In this document: positions 35,202 through 43,827 of the stretch, piece by piece
Numbering within the stretch: the first letter of the stretch is position 1
Layout: each line of letters starts with the position of its first letter
From: Fibrella aestuarina BUZ 2
GTDB taxonomy: Bacteria; Bacteroidota; Bacteroidia; Cytophagales; Spirosomataceae
Length of the DNA: 64,000 nucleotides
NCBI RefSeq assembly: GCF_000331105.1
Contig: NC_020054.1
Location: 4,201,450 to 4,265,449, forward strand
Reading direction: 5' to 3'
The notes under the pieces: generated by a model
What the model saw: only the letters and a program-made list of their open reading frames with translations
Database searches by the model: none
Told to the model about the DNA's origin: nothing
Translations under genes and position numbers: made by a program

Positions 35202-36439
35202 TAGTTTTTCAACGCGTCGGCAATGGAGAGTTTGGCCATGCGCCAGGCCGGCACCACGCCCGATACCACGCCGAACAGCAGGCAGATGAGCAGGCTGATG
35301 CCCAGCACCGACAGGTTGACGGTCAGGTCGCTGTGCGCAATCCAGCCGCTCTGGTTAATGAGCATGATGGTCAGGCCCGATAGCGTGAGGGCGATGAGGC
35401 CGCCGAGCAGGGTGATGAAGACGTTTTCGATCACAAACTGCCCCAGCAACACGCGCACCGGTGCGCCAAAGGCCTTGCGAACGCCGATCTCCGAGGCGCG
35501 CTCCATACTCCGGCCCACGTTCAGGTTGATGAGGTTGATGGCGGGCAACAGCATGAACAGGAACATGATCAGGCCAATGACGGTGTACAGAATAGTGCTG
35601 TCGGGGCCCGTCGGGAAGTTGCTCAGGAACGTGTCGACGTAGGGCAGCGCGTCGGTGTGGAGGTGAAAGACCTTCAGCCAGCCATCCTGAAACGGCTTCG
35701 GAATCCGACCCACCGACGCCTTGTATTCGGCCTGAATAGCGGGAAAGTCGCTCTTGTTTTTGGCCAGAATGATGGCGTTGAACGACCCCAGGTAGTCGCC
35801 GCGCTGGTAATTGCTTTTGGGCACGGTGTAGGGCAGGTATACCTCGGCGGCCGTAAACAACCGGGTGATGGGCACCGATTTGACCACCCCGCTTACCCGG
35901 TAACGCGTGTTATCGACTTCGATGGTTTTGCCCACGGCCGGTTCGTCCAGCCCAAAATAGTCGTCGCGGAAGGCATCGGAGATCACCGCCACCATATCGC
36001 CGTTGCCCACGTTCTGGGCCGAATAGGGTTTGCCTTCGAGAAACGTGAATTGGGTTACGTCCCAGAAAGCGGCGTCGCTGAACTTGGTTTTCAGCCTGAT
36101 GCGTTTGTCGCCCACGTAGGCGTTGGCCCAGGCCCAGGCCGACACCAGCGCCACGTTCTCGGGCGTTTGCAGCGACAGGGCGTGTTTCTTCAGAAACTTG
36201 TAACTCAGGTCGCTGTTGCTGCCCGATTGATCCATCGAGTCACGCATGCTCATGTGCAGCAGGTACAGCGACCGGTCGCGGTTCGCTTCGGGGTAATGGC
36301 TCCCGACCAGGTGATCGATGAAGGAGGTCAGCACCATCAGGACCGTCAGGGTCAGGCTAATGCCGAAGAGGGTAATGAAGGTGTAGAACGGATGCCGCAG
36401 CAACACCTTCCAGGCGATTTTGATGTAGTTCGTCAGCAT
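35201..36439 (-). CDS. MacB/FtsX-type ABC transporter permease
   Basis: This 412-residue permease is homologous in layout to the next gene. It has an N-terminal helix (HPFYTFITLFGISLTLTVLM), a periplasmic domain (about 50-285, with the family motif EPAVGKTIEVDNTRYRVSGV) and three C-terminal helices with RSMERASEIGVRKAFGAPV, the FtsX signature. It precedes the second permease gene, with element D between them, and follows the ATPase gene, with element C between. Two distinct permeases per ATPase are usual for this Bacteroidota efflux arrangement. Confidence 0.9.
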   Translation of the reverse strand: MLTNYIKIAWKVLLRHPFYTFITLFGISLTLTVLMVLTSFIDHLVGSHYPEANRDRSLYLLHMSMRDSMDQSGSNSDLSYKFLKKHALSLQTPENVALVSAWAWANAYVGDKRIRLKTKFSDAAFWDVTQFTFLEGKPYSAQNVGNGDMVAVISDAFRDDYFGLDEPAVGKTIEVDNTRYRVSGVVKSVPITRLFTAAEVYLPYTVPKSNYQRGDYLGSFNAIILAKNKSDFPAIQAEYKASVGRIPKPFQDGWLKVFHLHTDALPYVDTFLSNFPTGPDSTILYTVIGLIMFLFMLLPAINLINLNVGRSMERASEIGVRKAFGAPVRVLLGQFVIENVFITLLGGLIALTLSGLTIMLINQSGWIAHSDLTVNLSVLGISLLICLLFGVVSGVVPAWRMAKLSIADALKN

Positions 36440-36449
36440 GGCTTGTCAG

Positions 36450-36559
36450 AATGAACAATGAATAATGTACGATGCACAATGGGCCGGGCAACCGGCCATT
36501 GACGCGTCAGCGGTCCGCCGCCCGGCCCATTGTTCATTATTCATTGTTCATTGTACATT
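36450..36559. repeat. Element C: heptad inverted repeat between ATPase and permease genes
   Basis: Left heptads AATGAAC, AATGAAT, AATGTAC, GATGCAC, AATGGGC (36450-36484) face right-arm heptads running 36525-36559. The innermost 12 bp of the arms (ending at 36489 and beginning at 36520) pair perfectly. The centre includes the palindrome TGACGCGTCA (36500-36509). The ATPase stop and last four sense codons lie inside the right arm. The other end is 10 bp before the permease ATG. Confidence 0.82.
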
Positions 36560-37236
36560 AACGTTGAGTCCCCCACCATTGAGCCGTCGAAGAGGCGAAC
36601 GAGGCGGTGTGTTTTCTTGGCCATCGTTTCGTCGTGCGTCACCATCACGATTGTGGCGCCGTCGGCGTTGAGCTGTTGCAGAATACCCATGATCTCGTTG
36701 CCCATGCCGCTGTCGAGGTTGCCAGTAGGTTCATCGGCCAGGATGATGCTGGGGCGCCCCACAATGGCCCGCGCAATGGCCACGCGCTGTTTCTGCCCGC
36801 CCGATAATTGCCCCGGAAAGTGCTTCATCCGGTTGCTTAGGCCCACCCGTTCCAGCGCCAGTTGCGCCAGTTGACGGCGCGACGAACCCGTTTCGTCTCC
36901 TTTACGATACAGCAGCGGGATCTCCACGTTGTCGAGCACCGACAGGTCGTTGATGAGGTGGAAACTCTGGAAAATGAAGCCGATGTGCTGATTCCGCAGC
37001 CGCGCCAGTTCCTGATCGCGGTATTGCGTCACCGTCTGCCCGTTGATCTCGACCTGTCCCGAGCTGGGGGCGTCGAGCAGGCCCATCATGTTGAGCAGCG
37101 TCGATTTGCCGCAGCCGCTCGGCCCCATGATCGAGACAAACTCACCCGCCCCAATGTGCAGGTTTACGTTGGTGAGCGCCAGCGTCTCGATGCTGCTGGT
37201 GCGGTACACTTTTTCGATGTTTTTAAGGTGTATCAT
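36541..37236 (-). CDS. ABC transporter ATP-binding protein, LolD/MacB-type
   Basis: This 231-residue ATPase has Walker [13 protein letters not shown]-loop FIFQSFHLI, signature [15 protein letters not shown], Walker [14 protein letters not shown] and the H-loop VTHDE. The sequence places it with LolD/MacB-type ATPases that work with FtsX-like permeases. The last residues (MYNEQ) are encoded by heptads of element C, showing that the repeat has invaded or defines the 3' end of the coding region. It follows the tolC-like gene after GC-rich element E. Confidence 0.95.
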   Translation of the reverse strand: MIHLKNIEKVYRTSSIETLALTNVNLHIGAGEFVSIMGPSGCGKSTLLNMMGLLDAPSSGQVEINGQTVTQYRDQELARLRNQHIGFIFQSFHLINDLSVLDNVEIPLLYRKGDETGSSRRQLAQLALERVGLSNRMKHFPGQLSGGQKQRVAIARAIVGRPSIILADEPTGNLDSGMGNEIMGILQQLNADGATIVMVTHDETMAKKTHRLVRLFDGSMVGDSTLMYNEQ

Positions 37237-37250
37237 GGAAGAAGGACCTC

Positions 37251-37366
37251 ACCCCCGGCCCCTCTCCTTGAACTAAGGAGAGGGGAGTCTTTCGGAGTAG
37301 CTTCGCTAGTCGGCAAAGCTCCCGGAGGCCCCCCCCTCCCCTGAAAGCAGGGGAGGGGCCGGGGGT
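37251..37366. repeat. Element E: compound GC-rich inverted repeat between TolC and ATPase genes
   Basis: Outer arms ACCCCCGGCCCCTC (37251-37264) and GAGGGGCCGGGGGT (37353-37366) are perfect complements. Inside are two further hairpins: an 11-bp one around GAACT (37258-37284), and CCCCTCCCCTG with CAGGGGAGGGG near 37335-37360. The units differ from those in elements A-D. It begins 2 bp after the TolC stop and ends 14 bp before the ATPase ATG. C/G-rich repeats of this look are scattered in many Bacteroidota genomes. Confidence 0.75.
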
Positions 37367-37368
37367 GG

Positions 37369-38916
37369 TCAGTTTAGTTTTTCATTCGATTCAAAATCAT
37401 ACAAGGTCAAAAAGCGGAGCGTGTAATACGACTGCCAGTAGTCGCGCAGGGCCAGGATGGCATCGCGGCGGGCGCGGTCTTTGTCCTGGGTGGCAATGCC
37501 GAGGTCCGTCACGGTCAGGTCGCTGAGCCGGAACCGCTCCTGCGCAATCTGGTAGCGCGACTGAGCAATCTGGTCGGCTTCGGCGGTGAGTTTCACCTGC
37601 TGCCGCAGCATGTCCAGCAGCGTGACCTGCGTGTAAATCTGCTGCTCGAACGTCCGTTTGGCCTGCTCGATGCTCTGCACCGCCAGTTGCTGGTTGGCGC
37701 GGGCCGTTTCGGTGCGGGCCTGCTGCCGCCCCCACGACATGATGGGCACGATAAACTGCAACTCAACAAATTGCCGGTCCTGCGGTCGCGTGTAGACATC
37801 CACTGGCCGCGCGCCCCGGTTGGTGAGGCCGAAGTTGGCGTTGAGCGTGGCGTTAAGGCCGTTTTCTTTCCGGGCGTTCTCCACGTCGCGGTCGGCTTCG
37901 AGCTGTCGACGCTGGAAGGCAATGGCATCGGAGCGGTTGGCAAACGCCTGCCGGATCGCCTGTTGCAGATCGACCTCGAACGAACGTACCCCGTCGGGAA
38001 TCACCAGCTCGAAGGGACGTACCCCAGCGCCCGTTTCGGTCGCCAAATTCAGGTACGAGCGCAGTTTCAGCGACGCCACCTCCGCCGTTTGCCGCGCCGA
38101 CGCCAGGTCTTTGCGGGCGTTCAGCACGCTCAGTTGCAGTTGCAGCAGGTCGTTGCGCGAGAGCCGCCCCAGGGCCAGCTTGTGCTGGGCGATGGTAAAC
38201 AGCGTATCGTTGTTGGCGCGGTTCGTCTCGGCAATTTGCAGGTTCACCTGCGCCACCAGCAGATCGAAATACAGCGACGTGGCATCCAGCGACACCTGTT
38301 CGAGCGCCTCGATGTACTGCTGATTGCTTTCGGCATAGCGCAACGGTTCGATGCGCCGCGCCCACTTCATGGGGTTGTATCGAAACAGCGGCTGACTCAG
38401 GCCAATGGCAAACGGAATGCCGTTATAGAGCGTGTTGCGGTCGAGAAAGTTGTCGAACCGCTGCAACTGATGCTGCACGTAGATCGACCCGCCCGTCAGC
38501 GGAATGTTCTGGCTCAGCGCGAGGTTCAGCAGCGAATTGTTGTTCGACACGGGCTGGAACGCGATGGTGCCGTCGGGCTGCTGCACTTGGATGAATGAGC
38601 GCGTGAAGCTGGGCAGTGAGCCGTCGAGGCTCAGTTGCGGCTTGTAGTCCGCCAGAAACGAGCGGTATTTCCAGTAGTTGGTTTTCTGCAACGTCGCCGC
38701 CTGCCGACTCGCAATCGACTGTGTACGGGCCAGGTTCACCACCTCCCCCAGCGTCAGCGTCAATGCGGTCCGAGGGGTCGGCTGCGCCAACGCGGGGAAG
38801 CCCATCAGCAACGTACCCAGCATGACTAGTACGAAGATTATGTAGGCTGACTGTACTGGGTACGTTACTAACGCACCGGCCTCCACGCCCATCCGATCAC
38901 TGGTTCGCTTTTTCAT
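37369..38916 (-). CDS. TolC-family outer-membrane efflux protein
   Basis: This 515-residue protein has a signal peptide (hydrophobic segment about residues 22-45, ending FPALAQ). Two long helical OEP repeats follow: SLDATSLYFDLLVAQVNLQI near 205-225 and FEQQIYTQVTLLDMLRQQV near 425-445. It forms the trimeric outer-membrane duct for the adaptor and ABC pump encoded alongside. Its start overlaps the adaptor stop by 4 bp (38913-38916), so the two are translationally coupled. The first 20 residues before the signal are longer than usual, and the true start could be an internal Met. Confidence 0.93.
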   Translation of the reverse strand: MKKRTSDRMGVEAGALVTYPVQSAYIIFVLVMLGTLLMGFPALAQPTPRTALTLTLGEVVNLARTQSIASRQAATLQKTNYWKYRSFLADYKPQLSLDGSLPSFTRSFIQVQQPDGTIAFQPVSNNNSLLNLALSQNIPLTGGSIYVQHQLQRFDNFLDRNTLYNGIPFAIGLSQPLFRYNPMKWARRIEPLRYAESNQQYIEALEQVSLDATSLYFDLLVAQVNLQIAETNRANNDTLFTIAQHKLALGRLSRNDLLQLQLSVLNARKDLASARQTAEVASLKLRSYLNLATETGAGVRPFELVIPDGVRSFEVDLQQAIRQAFANRSDAIAFQRRQLEADRDVENARKENGLNATLNANFGLTNRGARPVDVYTRPQDRQFVELQFIVPIMSWGRQQARTETARANQQLAVQSIEQAKRTFEQQIYTQVTLLDMLRQQVKLTAEADQIAQSRYQIAQERFRLSDLTVTDLGIATQDKDRARRDAILALRDYWQSYYTLRFLTLYDFESNEKLN

Positions 38917-40166
38917 TCGTTCGCGATCGTGATTTGGTCCACATGGTTGAATTCACTCAGATCGGTCAGGATCACGCGCTCACCCGGTTTGAGGCCGCTT
39001 TTGATCTCGACCCAGTCGAAATTGGACAGACCAAGTTCCACCTCCCGCCGATGGGCGACGTTGCCGCTGCCCATCACAAACACGACCTGCTTGCGCTTGC
39101 CTTTGAAGGCCGGTCCGTTGGGTACCCGCACAGCCTGCGCGCTGCGGTTCGTCACGATAAAGACCTCCACCTTCTGGTTAGGTCGCAGTGACGCATGCCG
39201 ACTGTCATCGAGCGAGACCGCGAACTGAATCGTGCTGTTCTGCACCGACGGTTTGATCTGGGTAATCTGCCCGCGCAGCTCGGTATCGTTGATGCGCACC
39301 ACCACCGGCAACCCCGCCCGTAGCTGATCGGCGTAGGCATCGGAGCAGGACCCGTCGACCCGAAAACTCCCCAGATCGGCCACTTTGGCCAGCATCTCGC
39401 CTTCGTTCACCGCCGACCCCACGTTTTCGTTGACCCAGGTAAGCACCCCAGCGCGGTCGGCCAGGATATCGGCCTGCCGGAGTTTCTGAGCCATCACCTT
39501 TAGGTTGGTGCTTTCGATGCGGGCCTGCAACTGCGTCTCGCGCAGGCTCGCTCCCATCGACTGCCGGTTGTAGGCCAGGTCGTTTTCCAGTTGCTTCTTT
39601 TCCAGTTGGGCAATGCGGAGCGCGTTCTCGGCGCGGGTGACATCTTCGGGCGTTTGGCCGCCCACTTTCAGCAACCGACGGGCGTTTTCGACCTCGGCCT
39701 GTAGCTTATTGATATTCAGCAGCTTGATCTGATCGTTTATGTCAGCATCGTAAAGATTCTTGTCCAGCCGCATGCGTAGCTGCTCGATGCCGTTCTGTTT
39801 AAGCGCCAGCTGATCCTGAAGCTTTTCGTACTCGATCTGCGTCAGCGATTTATCCAGCTCGACAATCGCCTGACCGGGACGTACCCGCGCCCCCGGCGTC
39901 AGCAGCACCCGCCGGATACTGGCCCGGATGGGGCTCGTCATAATCTGTTCGTAGGCCGGGATGATCTCGCCCGTGGCGTTGAGCGTGTTATCGACGGGCC
40001 CCGACCCAACCACCACCGTACGAATTTTGGTCGCTTCGACCGACGTTTTCAACAGGGAACGTACCCCCAGCGTCGCGCCCAGCAGGGCCACCACCGCCAG
40101 CCCCCCAATCAGCCAGGGTTTTCGGCGGGAACGCGTAACAAATTCAGGAGCAAGAGCACGGTCCAT
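38913..40166 (-). CDS. HlyD/MacA-type periplasmic adaptor, first gene of the efflux operon
   Basis: This 417-residue protein starts at MDRALAPEFVTRS (40166), 26 bp downstream of the sigma-54 -12 element; a TTG four codons upstream is unlikely. It has one transmembrane helix (WLIGGLAVVALLGATLGV), a lipoyl/biotinyl-like half (MTSPIRASIRRVLLTPGARV), a long alpha-hairpin (about 100-240, coiled coil) and a beta-barrel region. It links the ABC permease to TolC in MacAB-TolC-like efflux. The exported compound is unknown; drugs, lipids and peptides are all known for the class. Regulation by the sigma-54 promoter and palindrome at 40266-40292 is inferred. Confidence 0.92.
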   Translation of the reverse strand: MDRALAPEFVTRSRRKPWLIGGLAVVALLGATLGVRSLLKTSVEATKIRTVVVGSGPVDNTLNATGEIIPAYEQIMTSPIRASIRRVLLTPGARVRPGQAIVELDKSLTQIEYEKLQDQLALKQNGIEQLRMRLDKNLYDADINDQIKLLNINKLQAEVENARRLLKVGGQTPEDVTRAENALRIAQLEKKQLENDLAYNRQSMGASLRETQLQARIESTNLKVMAQKLRQADILADRAGVLTWVNENVGSAVNEGEMLAKVADLGSFRVDGSCSDAYADQLRAGLPVVVRINDTELRGQITQIKPSVQNSTIQFAVSLDDSRHASLRPNQKVEVFIVTNRSAQAVRVPNGPAFKGKRKQVVFVMGSGNVAHRREVELGLSNFDWVEIKSGLKPGERVILTDLSEFNHVDQITIANE

Positions 40167-40192
40167 ACAACAAATCAATTTGCCAATGGAGT

Positions 40193-40208
40193 TGCCAACG
40201 CCGTGCCA
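40193..40208 (-). promoter_or_regulatory. Sigma-54 (-24/-12) promoter of the efflux operon
   Basis: On the minus strand 40208-40193 reads TGGCACGGCGTTGGCA. Against the consensus TGGCACG-N4-TTGCA, only one position differs (T to G in the -12 box), and the GG and GC doublets have exactly 10 bp between them. It lies 26 bp upstream of the adaptor ATG. An NtrC-type activator is encoded in the same operon. Confidence 0.78.
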
Positions 40209-40265
40209 GTTTCTATGTAACTGGTTTGCAAGTACTTGCCTTAAATACCAGTCAATTCGTTTGTG

Positions 40266-40292
40266 CGAAACCGCACAACTTGTGCGGTTTCG
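40266..40292. promoter_or_regulatory. Perfect 13-1-13 palindrome, candidate enhancer for the NtrC-type regulator
   Basis: CGAAACCGCACAA (40266-40278) and TTGTGCGGTTTCG (40280-40292) are perfect inverted repeats around one C. The centre is about 72 bp upstream of the -24 GG, the usual place for a bacterial enhancer-binding protein site. No second copy is seen in the window. Confidence 0.7.
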
Positions 40293-40644
40293 TGAAAAGA
40301 AAATTAACTAAGAGACTTACAAAGGAACAATTGCGGCGATCAAGCCCAGTTGGTACAATTGCCCATTGCTAGCCATAATTATTCAGAGGAGGCTTATACT
40401 TGGCAATAACCTCTTGACAATCAAATTAATAATATTAAATCTTTCGACATACGTCAGTATCCCGGATAATTCAAGAAGCCTACGAAGCGGGAGCGTCAGC
40501 CTTTAAGCCAGGAGGCCATATTCAGAGAATGACACCGTATTTTTTAGTGTAACAATGTATCAGGATCAGCTCTGCTCCGAATCTCAATAAACAACGAACA
40601 CTCTTTATTAAACAGATTTTTCACTCTGCTACCTCTTCGAAGAA
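40293..40644. other. AT-rich intergenic region, no gene seen
   Basis: Start of an AT-rich stretch that continues to about 43.9 kb. It separates the divergent efflux operon and kelch-like lipoprotein genes. No clear promoter match or repeat is recognised beyond the palindrome at its left edge. Confidence 0.45.
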
Positions 40645-41772
40645 ATGGCTTTACCGCTGAATCGATTCGCTTCTTTTATCTTTCTGCTGAGTTTTGTTGC
40701 AAGCTGGCTTAGCAGCTGTACCGTTGATCATCCTGCTGCACCAACCAAGCCGCAATCTGCCTATATCTCACCCCCGACTACTAATGGTCCAAGTGGTTTG
40801 GCTTATGCCATGCAGCTAGGCACGAAATGCTTTGTACTTGACGCTAAGGAGCAATTCTGGCAGTATGACCCCATTAATCGTTCATACACTGCCAAGGCAA
40901 AGCCTCCTCAACTACCCGAATTGAGCAGGGCCGGCTTCTTTGCCATTAAGCTGTTTACCTTCTCGTCGGCTGACAAAATTTACTTAGGCGGACAGAGCAC
41001 AGCTGCCATACCAGGCACGACTGATTTTCCGGTCTTTCTACACGTTTACGATCCAACAACTGACACTTGGACATCGACCAATCCTTATCCGGGCAATGGC
41101 AATCCTTATCCAGATAACTATATTGGTTTTTTTGCTAGTGGACGAGGCTACGCCTGTTCCTTCGTTAATGGCTTCGCCAACGGTAGCCTTACTAACCAGT
41201 ATAGAATTTATTGCTACGAATACGAGCCAGCAAGTTCGAGGTGGGCCAAACGTTTCGACACACCATTTACTTTACCTTCAGGCCTGATTTATGGTAACTC
41301 AACTCAGTCAGTAGTGCTCAATGGCAAGGCTTATTGGGCAGTCAACGCCTACCCAGCTGCTAAAGTAGGAAAGCCCCTCAGCAATGAAGATAAGTATGTT
41401 TGTATCTACGAGTTAAACCCGCAAACCAATGAACTGACGCTTAAGCTAACGACAAATCCGTTTGGTAATGGTATGCCTGTTTCCCCTAGCCTTCAACTTG
41501 GCCTGTCAGCCGACAACAAGATATGGTTCGTAACGGATGGTGGTTTTGACAGCACGAGTTCAATTGCTAACCAGTTATTTGTTTATGATTCAGCTGTCAA
41601 TCAACTAAGTCAGACCTCGGCTAGTTTATTGACTAGTTCCGATAAAGCACTTCATTCTTCGGTCGGGTTTTCTGTCAACGATCACTTATACATCGGCTTG
41701 GGCCAATATAGCTTTCGTAATGGTACGCCTGCAGGACTCGAAAGTGGTTTTGCCGAATTTAACGTGAAGTAG
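40645..41772 (+). CDS. Kelch-like beta-propeller lipoprotein
   Basis: This 375-residue protein has a lipoprotein signal (FIFLLSFVASWLSSCTV, Cys near residue 26). The mature part has repeated units of about 50-60 residues with Gly-rich turns and late Trp, such as GTKCFVLDAKEQFWQYDPIN, VFLHVYDPTTDTWTSTNPYP and RIYCYEYEPASSRWAKRFD. This is the pattern of a kelch-type beta-propeller. It is likely attached to the outer membrane and binds a ligand or protein. Codon usage is more AT-rich than that of the efflux genes, consistent with an accessory origin. Confidence 0.78.
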   Translation: MALPLNRFASFIFLLSFVASWLSSCTVDHPAAPTKPQSAYISPPTTNGPSGLAYAMQLGTKCFVLDAKEQFWQYDPINRSYTAKAKPPQLPELSRAGFFAIKLFTFSSADKIYLGGQSTAAIPGTTDFPVFLHVYDPTTDTWTSTNPYPGNGNPYPDNYIGFFASGRGYACSFVNGFANGSLTNQYRIYCYEYEPASSRWAKRFDTPFTLPSGLIYGNSTQSVVLNGKAYWAVNAYPAAKVGKPLSNEDKYVCIYELNPQTNELTLKLTTNPFGNGMPVSPSLQLGLSADNKIWFVTDGGFDSTSSIANQLFVYDSAVNQLSQTSASLLTSSDKALHSSVGFSVNDHLYIGLGQYSFRNGTPAGLESGFAEFNVK

Positions 41773-42022
41773 TCTTAAGTTAACAAAGATCAAATTCTTA
41801 TAGAAAGCTAGCAGGTATTGGTTTGATTAACAGGACAGATGCTGCATGTGAGTATTCTTCACATTCAGTATGACACTATAAATTAGTAGCTGGTCGAGCC
41901 GCGTGGGATCATTTTCGCGGGATAGAAGACACTTAAAAGGTGTTCGGAAATTAGAATTAGCCACCACACAGATCATGCTCAACGCATTCAAGCTAGCCGC
42001 TATACAAACCTTCCAACACGAT

Positions 42023-42295
42023 TTAAAAAGTCTCACCTTCTATTTCGTTGTCATATTCATCTCTATTATAATAGTCTTTCAGCTTTGAACCGCAGAAAGG
42101 ACAAAATGATATACTTAGTTTTGCTGAATCTCTTTCGAAGCGATAATATCCTATTGTAAGATAGAAAAGCCGAGGCTCATCTAGTCTTAGATATGCGTTT
42201 GGCTTGTATCTGACGATTCTGATTGCGGGTGCTGTCGTAGGAGGAACTTTAGCAGCAACTTCAAAGTCAGGGCAACAATAATTTATTTTTTTCAT
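42023..42295 (-). CDS. Small zinc-ribbon-like protein
   Basis: This 90-residue protein starts at MKKINYCCPDFEVAAK (42295). It has CC near residue 7 and CPFCGSKLKDYYN near 68-80, matching a split zinc ribbon seen in small Bacteroidota proteins of unknown function. Between them, a YLTIGYYRFERD segment is beta-rich. The start coincides with a plausible frame change from noise upstream. It is cytoplasmic with no clear operon partner, in an AT-rich region. Confidence 0.66.
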   Translation of the reverse strand: MKKINYCCPDFEVAAKVPPTTAPAIRIVRYKPNAYLRLDEPRLFYLTIGYYRFERDSAKLSISFCPFCGSKLKDYYNRDEYDNEIEGETF

Positions 42296-42909
42296 GGTAC
42301 AACTGGTCTCAGGCCACGTGTTCGACTCCAAACGGGGGTATTTGCGATTTTCTGGCAGCAGATTCGGTTAAGAGCTTGGTAGAGAATTGATGAGGATTAG
42401 CAGTCGAGTCAACTTTGTATCAACCAAGAAACAAAGTAATGACCAAACAACGGTCCGCCGCTGCGGTAGCAACCACTGACCAACTACCGGCTTTTTGCAA
42501 TTACCCAACATACTCTTAGTGATGAACAAATAGAAAGTAATATGGGGTTTGTGTAATATACAAACCGTATGCCTTGCATTACTTACGCTTGATAGCTGTA
42601 CCATTTTCTTTGTTTTCATCTTATTATTAATACTACCAATAACTTTAATCATACTTCGTGATGCTGTACGGATTTGTATTCGAAAAAATTAATGACCTAG
42701 ATTATATCTGAGTTTGAGTGGAATTACGTTTTTAGAGCTAACCATATTTTCCCTAATTCATGATTGGGGCTTCTTAGGGACCAAGTTTTTGAAAGCAGAG
42801 TTTATTGATGATTTAAATAGGGTTGATCTTATTCTCTGAAAAAACGGAAAGTTCCGAGTGAAACCAGGGAATCTAATGTCGAATCTTCGTACCAAACGAC
42901 GAATTATAT
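42296..42909. other. Gene-poor AT-rich region
   Basis: No supported gene is seen in 614 bp. A minus-strand frame at 42368-42652 lacks recognisable features. The 42315-42330 segment looks like a tRNA T-loop but does not fold (see rejected items). The region may be remnant accessory DNA. Confidence 0.45.
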
Positions 42910-43368
42910 ATGTCAATTCGACTATTTCTTTTACTCATCTTGGGTCTGGTTTTTCTGAGCAACTGCCAGCGTGACTCATCAACAATAACCCCATCAGAAA
43001 ACGCTAAACTATTGGGCAACTGGCGGTTGACTAAATCAGTAGGCGGTCTTGGCGGGTGGACAGTCACGCCCCAGGAAACGTCAATACTCCGGTTCACTTC
43101 GGCAGGCACCTACGCACGGTTGATCGCTGGCGTAACACGGGAGACAGGCCGTTACAACTATACCCCAATCGCCAATGCCAGGCCAAATGAGAAACAAGCT
43201 ACAATCACGCTAAGTAAGATCGTTTTCTACAACAGCAGTGGTCAACAGAGCAGTACTAGTAATCAGCCAGTCAACTTGGTTGTACTGGATCACACGGATA
43301 GCGAGTTGACCGTATACGAAGATCAAGTGGCTGATGGGTATGTGGATTACTACACTCGCGCCAACTGA
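42910..43368 (+). CDS. Lipocalin-like small lipoprotein
   Basis: This 152-residue protein has a lipoprotein signal, MSIRLFLLLILGLVFLSNCQ (Cys19). The mature part starts NAKLLGNWRLTKSVGG and continues as antiparallel strands (SILRFTSAGTYARLIAG, GRYNYTPIANARPNEKQATI). This GxW opening is typical of lipocalin-like DUF domains in Bacteroidota. Function is unknown; surface or periplasmic binding is likely. It lies in the AT-rich island and is followed immediately by a broken gene. Confidence 0.76.
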   Translation: MSIRLFLLLILGLVFLSNCQRDSSTITPSENAKLLGNWRLTKSVGGLGGWTVTPQETSILRFTSAGTYARLIAGVTRETGRYNYTPIANARPNEKQATITLSKIVFYNSSGQQSSTSNQPVNLVVLDHTDSELTVYEDQVADGYVDYYTRAN

Positions 43369-43370
43369 TT

Positions 43371-43676
43371 GTATCAGTCACCAGTGCTGCTGGTCAAGGG
43401 TTTAATGAGTGGAAAAAGGGGTTTGTGGAAGAAGGGGCCATCTTCAAGTCGGCCAGGCCGGTGCCGGGCACCACGATCCTGCGCATTTACAATGGCGATG
43501 CGGCGGTGAAGAACGTTGTCCTAGACGTCGTTTTCGGCTACGAAAAAAGGCGACTTCCCACTTCAGGTTGTTCGGACCGAAGCGTACATCAACCAGAATG
43601 GCACCTGGTATTTTGTCGCCGGGCAAGGAACCCGCGTGCTGTCTAAAGACGAATACAATGCGCGCATGAAGCCTTA
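43371..43676 (+). pseudogene. DUF4440/NTF2-like fragment with frameshift
   Basis: The frame from about 43371 reads VTSAAGQGFNEWKKGF and continues through ILRIYNGDAAVKNVVLDVVF. It then leaves frame at a run of six A near 43543. Reading with one A fewer restores EKGDFPLQVVRTEAYINQNG and a tail ending GTRVLSKDEYNARMKP, a typical DUF4440/SnoaL end with Trp-Tyr-Phe-Val-Ala-Gly in between. The N-terminal part of the domain is absent. It therefore looks like a truncated, frameshifted remnant. A sequencing error in the A-run would explain the shift but not the missing start. Confidence 0.7.
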
Positions 43677-43827
43677 AAAATCGGCTATCCAATTGCGTTT
43701 TGCCAGCGGTGCGTTAAGCCATCATACAGGACAGGTCAACGTACCGACCACCAGCTGGGTAAGTCCCGTTCCAGTCTGCCCACACAATTTTTTCACCACC
43801 GCTTGCTTTGGGTCAAAAAATTATTTC

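Noticed and set aside
29860..37366. CRISPR-like interpretation of the short-unit repeats
   Set aside because: Units are 7-8 bp in inverted arrays without spacers; no cas genes are present.
41827..42036. Minus-strand open frame of 69 codons next to the zinc-ribbon gene
   Set aside because: Cys-rich but patternless, overlapping the end of the better-supported gene.
42312..42345. tRNA-like T-loop sequence GTTCGACTCC
   Set aside because: Flanking bases do not form a T-stem, and no anticodon or acceptor arm fits; at most it is a degraded tRNA end.
42368..42652. Minus-strand open frame of 94 codons
   Set aside because: Composition and start context look random; no signal peptide or motif.
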